This document shows, in pieces, positions 60,801-64,000 of a stretch of DNA of 64,000 bases (the first letter of the stretch is position 1; every line of letters starts with the position of its first letter). Source of the DNA: Pararge aegeria (Eukaryota; Arthropoda; Insecta; Lepidoptera; Nymphalidae); contig NC_053187.1 of assembly GCF_905163445.1 (NCBI RefSeq), forward strand, positions 10,912,001 through 10,976,000, in the 5' to 3' direction. The notes below the pieces were generated by a model that did no database searches, was not told the DNA's origin, and saw only the letters and a program-made list of their open reading frames with translations. The translations under genes and the position numbers were made by a program.

Positions 60801-63003
60801 AACCTATCCATTAAAAAGCGTGAATAAAAATTTTACAAAAAAAAAACTACAAAAAAAAAGCACGAAATAAATATATTCCACAACATTCTTAAGTCGTTGC
60901 CAAGTAAAATGTAGAATAATTAGAAAATCCAAAAGCGCACGCCTCATAATCTCATTCATTTCAATAAAATTGATATTATTTGTAAATAATAATTGAACTA
61001 CATCCAATTATACCGTGAAAAGTAATAAGCTTCTATTCCTCAAAATACTGAAAATATTAAAAAAAAAACTCGATAAGTGAAGTATTTCGCTCGTTATCGT
61101 GATCACAAGATACGGGATCCTCACATACAGACACACGGATTTCCAAGACAGAACTTTTTTAAACAATTTTTTAACTAGTTTAAATAATAAAAAGAGATTT
61201 AAAAGAGAGTAAAGATGAGTGTTATAAATAGTGTTTTTTCTCAACATTTGTCTATTTATATTCACTTATAAAAGCAATAAAGAATAAAAAAGTGACATTT
61301 TAAGTTGGAGAATCACTCGGCGTGCGTAAACTGACAGTAATACCCACCTCAACGCTTCGCTTATAAGGCGTGCAAAATTACTGGTACTTTCCTTGCTAAT
61401 ATATAAAAATAAATATGAAGTATATGATCTATCTCGTAACTTTCTACATTTTACTTGGCACCGACTTCTTGGTTTTTAGGTTCTTGGTTCTTCTTCTTGG
61501 TTTTAGTTGTAATAAAAAGTAGGTTATTTTTGTCAATTTTTTTATTATTGCCTGGCGATACTTTAAATCGATTAAATTAAAGACCCTTTGAATGTAAAGA
61601 CGAAATAAAGTTATCGAGTATACACCGTATACAATATTACTTCTACAAATAACATTTCGAGTGAGAACATATTACGTAATATATAGTAAGAATAAATTGA
61701 AAGCTTTTGTTCCTTAGGCGGCTGAATACGTAGCAATTTCCTGACACAATTAACGTTCACTTTCCTTTGGTGCTTGAATTAAATAAAGATTTATGTAGAA
61801 AGTTTCAACTGAATGACTCGGCTAATCGTAATATATTGGTCGACCGTGTCAACAAGTAGGTTTGTATCCTAAAATTAATGTCAGACAAATACCGCCGCAA
61901 TCAAAATACTACTTCCTAGGGGGGTCAAGCTGACTTAGGGAATTTAACGAAGAACTCGTCTACCCAGCAGCATGGTGATTGTGGTGAAACCCTTAAGTCG
62001 TGAGAGACCTCTAGTCCAGCAGTGGTCTATTATAAGCGATTGATCACAACTAAAATAAGAACGATTGGGAACATTAACTAATCATCAGTGGTTCAAGTAT
62101 TAACATTCAATCCAGACGGAAAATGCAGATTCAGAGTGAACAAACACACAATAATACTTTCTCGATAATACGTAAATAGTAAATACTATTTACTTACCTT
62201 ATATAAAAATATTGATCTTCAATCCATCCAAAAATTATCTACAGATCCACGTTTATGTCTTATAAAACGCAATCAAAGCAACCATATCTTAATACCCCCA
62301 TAGCAACATATAGGTAAAATGGCGAGGAACAGCTAGTAAAATAATGAAATATATATATACCTATAACTGTGTGGTTTTCGTGTGTTAAGAAATTGCTAGG
62401 CTTAATATTTTTTGTATTATTGTAGGTACACCAAAGGTTAAAATTGAACACCATCGCTCGCGCTTTGGCAAGAATACTAGATGTATATACAGTTTTACGA
62501 CAGTAAATATCTTTAGCTGACATATTATTGTGGTTTTAATGACCAAATTCGGGCATGTTGTTCAATCTTAAAAACACAGGTTAACTTTATTCCCTCACTC
62601 TCATAATCCGATGGGACGATAGATCCGACACATCCGGAAAGAGACCAGGTGCAGAACCGACAGCTGAACGTGTTCTCCGTGGCACGGGTTAGATCACCGC
62701 CAATTTCCAAACTCCGGGCTGGCACTAAGAATTTCTTGATAGAAAAACCTAATCCTAAAATTGTCCCGATGCGGGGGCCCTCTAGAATTAATATTTACAA
62801 TCTACATATATTTTATATTTCAGGTAAAGATATAACGCATAAGCTGTATTCAGTGAGTGAAGGGCTTAGTGCGGGCGTGGCTGGTGAAAGCGAAGGCCAA
62901 CCGGCCCATCTCACGCGCTCTGCCAGTGTGGACGCTGTGCACGAAGGTGCGCGTGGACGCCTTCGAAGCGTAGCGTGGCGTGCTAAGTCCACTTCTCAGA
63001 AAG
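48517..63003 (+). CDS. Popdc: Popeye domain-containing protein (Bves-like), gene B; six coding exons, 3' end beyond window
   Basis: Seen: exons 48462-48846, 51260-51462, 52075-52269, 53964-54072, 56512-56623 and 62824-63003 join with matching phases into one ORF of 376 codons plus one base. Residues 1-110 are N-terminal, with sequons at N61, N67, N74 and N87. Hydrophobic segments lie near 105-123, 129-149 and 157-180. The Popeye domain includes FVDSPEW at 261-267, FQVTVVAEE at about 278-286, and GKDITHKLYSV from 317. Known: POPDC proteins have a short glycosylated extracellular N-terminus, three membrane spans and a cAMP-binding cytosolic domain. ATG 48517 follows an in-frame TAG at 48499; ATG 48652 (residue 46) is an equally plausible start. 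The ORF ends at a phase-1 donor, so at least one further exon lies downstream. Confidence 0.93.
48869..49000 (-). repeat. Lep1/LINE-like fragment after gene B start exon
   Basis: It begins actagctgttacccgccatt, then tcgtccgcgtttattttgag, 22 bp downstream of the splice donor. Confidence 0.6.
49213..49424 (+). mobile_element. SINE family 1, head-truncated
   Basis: Only the body (ggtaaaagaaaacatcgtga onward) and the tail gatgttactggtatgatgat remain. Confidence 0.7.
50006..50118 (-). mobile_element. SINE family 1, 3' fragment on minus strand
   Basis: The complement of the 3' third: aatcatcatcatatcaaccc, then gactacagagcatgggtctc and ccaccacgctggcc. Confidence 0.7.
51260..51462 (+). CDS. Popdc: gene B exon encoding the three-membrane-segment region
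   Basis: The acceptor is gttcttag|GCT and the donor ATAAG|GTAAAA. The exon is 203 bp, phase 0 in and phase 2 out. Residues 111-177 read from AANLCFAIAFLAP to SIHTVFLII, alternating hydrophobic stretches with a short charged turn (PKSFKQ) and a loop containing GAEVCAPD. This matches the membrane region of POPDC proteins. Confidence 0.93.
52075..52269 (+). CDS. Popdc: gene B exon, start of Popeye domain
   Basis: The acceptor is tttcctcag|G and the donor GGAAA|GTATGT. The exon is 195 bp; its first G completes an Arg codon and its last two bases begin a Lys codon. It encodes FLPPALSLELTDLYLKLFKP, then a Lys-rich linker (VNKKHFQEL), then the first Popeye strands, including EARVIKLEPGEAYAVEE and LSIILKGK. 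Confidence 0.93.
52270..53963 (+). other. gene B intron 3
   Basis: It contains a short LINE-like 3' tail at 53036-53088 (ending in gaattttgaatttgaatt). Otherwise it is AT-rich, with no exon recognised. The preceding intron, 51463-52074, holds nothing recognisable. Confidence 0.75.
53036..53088 (+). repeat. LINE-like 3' tail
   Basis: It contains tcaaaagtgctaggcctact, then tgaaataaatgaattttgaa. Confidence 0.5.
53964..54072 (+). CDS. Popdc: gene B exon with FVDSPEW cAMP-cassette motif
   Basis: The acceptor is ttccgatag|G and the donor TTCCAG|GTAACA. The exon is 109 bp. After one base completing Lys it encodes 36 residues from MRVSCDE to SDDVFQ. FVDSPEW keeps the Asp, Ser and Trp conserved in POPDC proteins. 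It aligns residue for residue with gene A exon 2069-2176. Confidence 0.95.
54653..54673. repeat. (TA)n microsatellite
   Basis: About ten TA units in gene B intron 4. Confidence 0.9.
54811..55002 (+). repeat. direct duplication, unit 1
   Basis: It shares catgtcacgc, tactttatcacca, acgtgaa, gcatattat, ggatattaaagta and caagcgacg in order with 55106-55292; roughly 75% by eye. Confidence 0.75.
55106..55292 (+). repeat. direct duplication, unit 2
   Basis: Second unit about 100 bp downstream of the first, same strand; diverged, so not recent. Confidence 0.75.
56512..56623 (+). CDS. Popdc: gene B exon, Popeye domain core
   Basis: The acceptor is ttggtttcag|GTG and the donor CTCATAG|GTCAGT. The exon is 112 bp, phase 0 in and phase 1 out. 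The peptide runs VTVVAEEVSTCVCWPRRRLE and ends VVLDCLI. It is colinear with the start of gene A exon 7843-8140, which has no intron at this end. The donor and the bases after it match a repeat seen again at 57467. Confidence 0.92.
56624..56705 (+). repeat. repeat starting at the gene B exon donor
   Basis: gtcagtcccctc, then ctataaagc and agccttagctctaaactt match 57467-57555 (ggtcagtcccctc, cctataaagc, tagtctcagctcagacttta). The match starts exactly at the splice donor. Confidence 0.6.
56760..56935 (+). repeat. LINE-B repeat copy
   Basis: It contains tgtgctccggtctgaagagc, gtggtagccgttgtaattac and caggcttcatgaggcttgac, plus the later gttgtaggacgtgttttttg. Confidence 0.6.
57003..57160 (+). repeat. 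LINE-B repeat copy, shorter
   Basis: It contains gtgttccaatcagaagggcg, tggttatcggtgtaattaca and ggtgtcatgaggcttaacaa; it breaks off at ggtcgagttacc. Confidence 0.6.
57467..57555 (+). repeat. second copy of the donor-side repeat
   Basis: It shares the gtcagtcccctc start and ctataaagcgcgctta region with 56624-56705, in the same orientation. Confidence 0.6.
58100..58136. repeat. perfect hairpin, 14-bp arms
   Basis: caaatattgttata (58100-58113) and tataacaatatttg (58123-58136) around a 9-base loop. Confidence 0.85.
58188..58805 (-). pseudogene. broken LINE reverse transcriptase (jockey/CR1-like)
   Basis: The minus strand gives CLPQGSVLSP, then after a one-base shift LLYNIYTYDLEFSV, then an AGNIAIYSSS remnant where YADD would stand (Tyr is a stop, both Asp changed), then LLYNAIVRSHLGYG. 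The order is that of a non-LTR reverse transcriptase. The catalytic site is lost and frames are broken. Confidence 0.8.
59866..60103 (-). mobile_element. tRNA-headed SINE, family 2, diverged
   Basis: The minus strand begins acgacctccctggcctagtg, then ggttagcgctgtggtcttat, then tctggtctggtgggagtatt, matching the 2579 copy and its usual family form. The 3' part is scrambled. Confidence 0.7.
60891..61467. mobile_element. 577-bp segment bounded by 25-bp inverted repeats
   Basis: The arms 60891-60915 and 61443-61467 match 24 of 25 bases when inverted, and match the pair at 175-299. Homology to the other copy continues a little outside the left arm, so the true ends are unclear. No transposase is visible; it is a possible MITE. 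Confidence 0.5.
62824..63003 (+). CDS. Popdc: gene B exon, end of Popeye domain and start of C-terminal tail
   Basis: The acceptor is atatttcag|GT and the donor CAGAAAG|GTACTA. The exon is 180 bp. It completes Gly, then encodes KDITHKLYSVSEGL and a tail with LTRSASVDAVHEGARGRLRS; RSAS looks like a basophilic-kinase type site (inference). It ends in phase 1 with no stop, so the protein continues right of the window or in an exon not recognised in 63004-64000. Confidence 0.9.
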
Positions 63004-64000
63004 GTACTAAAATCCCGTATTTTATTCATCTTAACCAAGAACCTTAGGTACTATTATATCATAAATCCGCGAGTGTTTTCATTTGTTTGTTTCCTTCACG
63101 CCCTAACTGAGAAACTGAACAACTTAGTTTTTGGCAAAGACGAAGAGTAACAAAGGCTACTTTTTATCCTGAAAAACCAACGGTTCCCATTGGATTTGTA
63201 AAAAACGTAATAAACGCGTACAACAGCTTGTAGATTATAATTGTGAGCAAACGCGATAAGAAATCCGAGAGTGTAAATATCAATGCATGCGCGTTACATA
63301 CGACGTTCTTCATCACATTTGCGAGGAAAAGACAGGAACTATAAATTAATAATCATGCAAAGTGGTATTTTTTTGCTTTTTGCGCGCTTAGGTAAACCGA
63401 TATACAGCCAGCAGCAGTAGGAAGTTCGCTCCATACAGCTTATACTAAAAATATAATAAAGGGAATATTTTCGTATTTAAAACATGTTTAAAACAACTAG
63501 TTATGGATTGGGGATAATTTTTACAAAATAAAACGTTCATTTATAGGTAATGTCACATAATTGAGAAGCTAAATATATTGGTTCATTTGAGGAAACTCCT
63601 AGTATTTTTAAAACCATGAAACCTCTTTGTGGATTAAAAAAAAAACTGTATTACCCGGCTTAATTTAAAATGGTACATCTTCATACATATAACTTGCAGT
63701 GAGGTCCATTTAAATTTAACAGGATCATCATAAATGCATTCTTTATTACTTTCACAGTTTTCTTTTTTTTTGGACCCATTTCTGAAGTCCACGCAACGAA
63801 GTCACTGGCAGAAACTTGCATTAACTAGATGAAAACTATCTTGGACTATAAGCTTTGTGATGAAAATTATAAAACTGAACACTGCACCGTTAGCAGTTCG
63901 CATCCTTGAAACCTCGTTCCAGGTCGAAGGACCAATAAAACTGTGGAATGATGTCGTCGCCCTTTGCAAATGAATAATAAAATTGGTCAATTGTTTGTAT
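63004..64000 (+). other. start of next gene B intron; no exon seen
   Basis: Bases 63070-63235 resemble a Lep1/LINE-like repeat (ggttcccattggatttg and cgcgtacaacagc). No continuation exon with a Popeye tail is recognised up to the window end. Confidence 0.6.
63070..63235 (+). repeat. Lep1/LINE-like fragment
   Basis: It contains cacgccctaactgagaaact, aaggctactttttatcctg, ggttcccattggatttgtaa and acgcgtacaacagcttgtag. Confidence 0.55.

Larger units (their letters stand above)
56624..62823 (+). other. gene B intron 5, 6.2 kb
   Basis: Its first about 80 bp match a repeat at 57467-57555. It also holds two LINE 3'-region copies (56760-56935, 57003-57160), a broken LINE reverse transcriptase (minus, 58188-58805), a SINE-2 copy (minus, 59866-60103) and an inverted-repeat pair (60891-61467). 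The stretch 61.5-62.8 kb has nothing recognisable. Confidence 0.75.

Noticed and set aside
63802..63990. 62-codon minus ORF at the window end
   Set aside because: No recognisable motif; likely chance or old repeat.

Overview
The window looks like nuclear DNA from a moth or butterfly (Lepidoptera). It is AT-rich, has long introns, and is full of repeats typical of that order: tRNA-headed SINEs with (GAT)n tails, Lep1-like Helitrons that start TC and end CTAG, RTE-type and other non-LTR retrotransposon fragments, and hAT-like MITEs. There are no bacterial genes, rRNA, CRISPR arrays or credible tRNA genes.

The only genes I can support with confidence are two tandem Popeye-domain (POPDC/Bves) genes, both on the + strand. 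Gene A enters from the left and only its 3' part is present: 2069-2176, 7843-8140 and 11295-11515. Its splice phases agree, and it carries the Popeye cAMP-binding core followed by a long acidic, Ser-rich C-terminal tail. The tail ORF is interrupted by an in-frame TGA at 11513, then stays open in the same frame for 47 protein-like codons to a TAA at 11657. The TGA sits at the foot of a perfect 16-bp hairpin. This is the most interesting point in the window: either stop-codon readthrough or a recent hairpin-templated nonsense change.

Gene B occupies the right part. Its coding exons are 48462-48846 (start ATG 48517), 51260-51462, 52075-52269, 53964-54072, 56512-56623 and 62824-63003, and it continues beyond the window. 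It encodes a glycosylated N-terminus, three membrane segments and a Popeye domain with an intact FVDSPEW motif. A GC-rich block at about 21020-21348, ending in a strong CAG|GTGAGC donor, is a candidate promoter and 5' non-coding exon of gene B, which would imply a 27-kb first intron.

The stretch 11.7-48.4 kb and the introns hold mostly transposon relics. The clearest are a 1209-bp hAT-like element with CAAGAC hexamer arrays and a perfect 8-bp target duplication (26726-27934), a 246-bp MITE with an 8-bp duplication (25238-25483), a complete Lep1-like Helitron (39239-39563), eleven SINE copies of one family, two smaller SINE families, and several LINE fragments. Transposons repeatedly abut exon borders: a SINE inserted at intron position +3 of gene A exon 7843-8140, and a repeat appears to contribute the donor of gene B exon 56512-56623. 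Five near-perfect short hairpins of unknown origin are scattered through the window. All family assignments are from reading the sequence; no database search was run.
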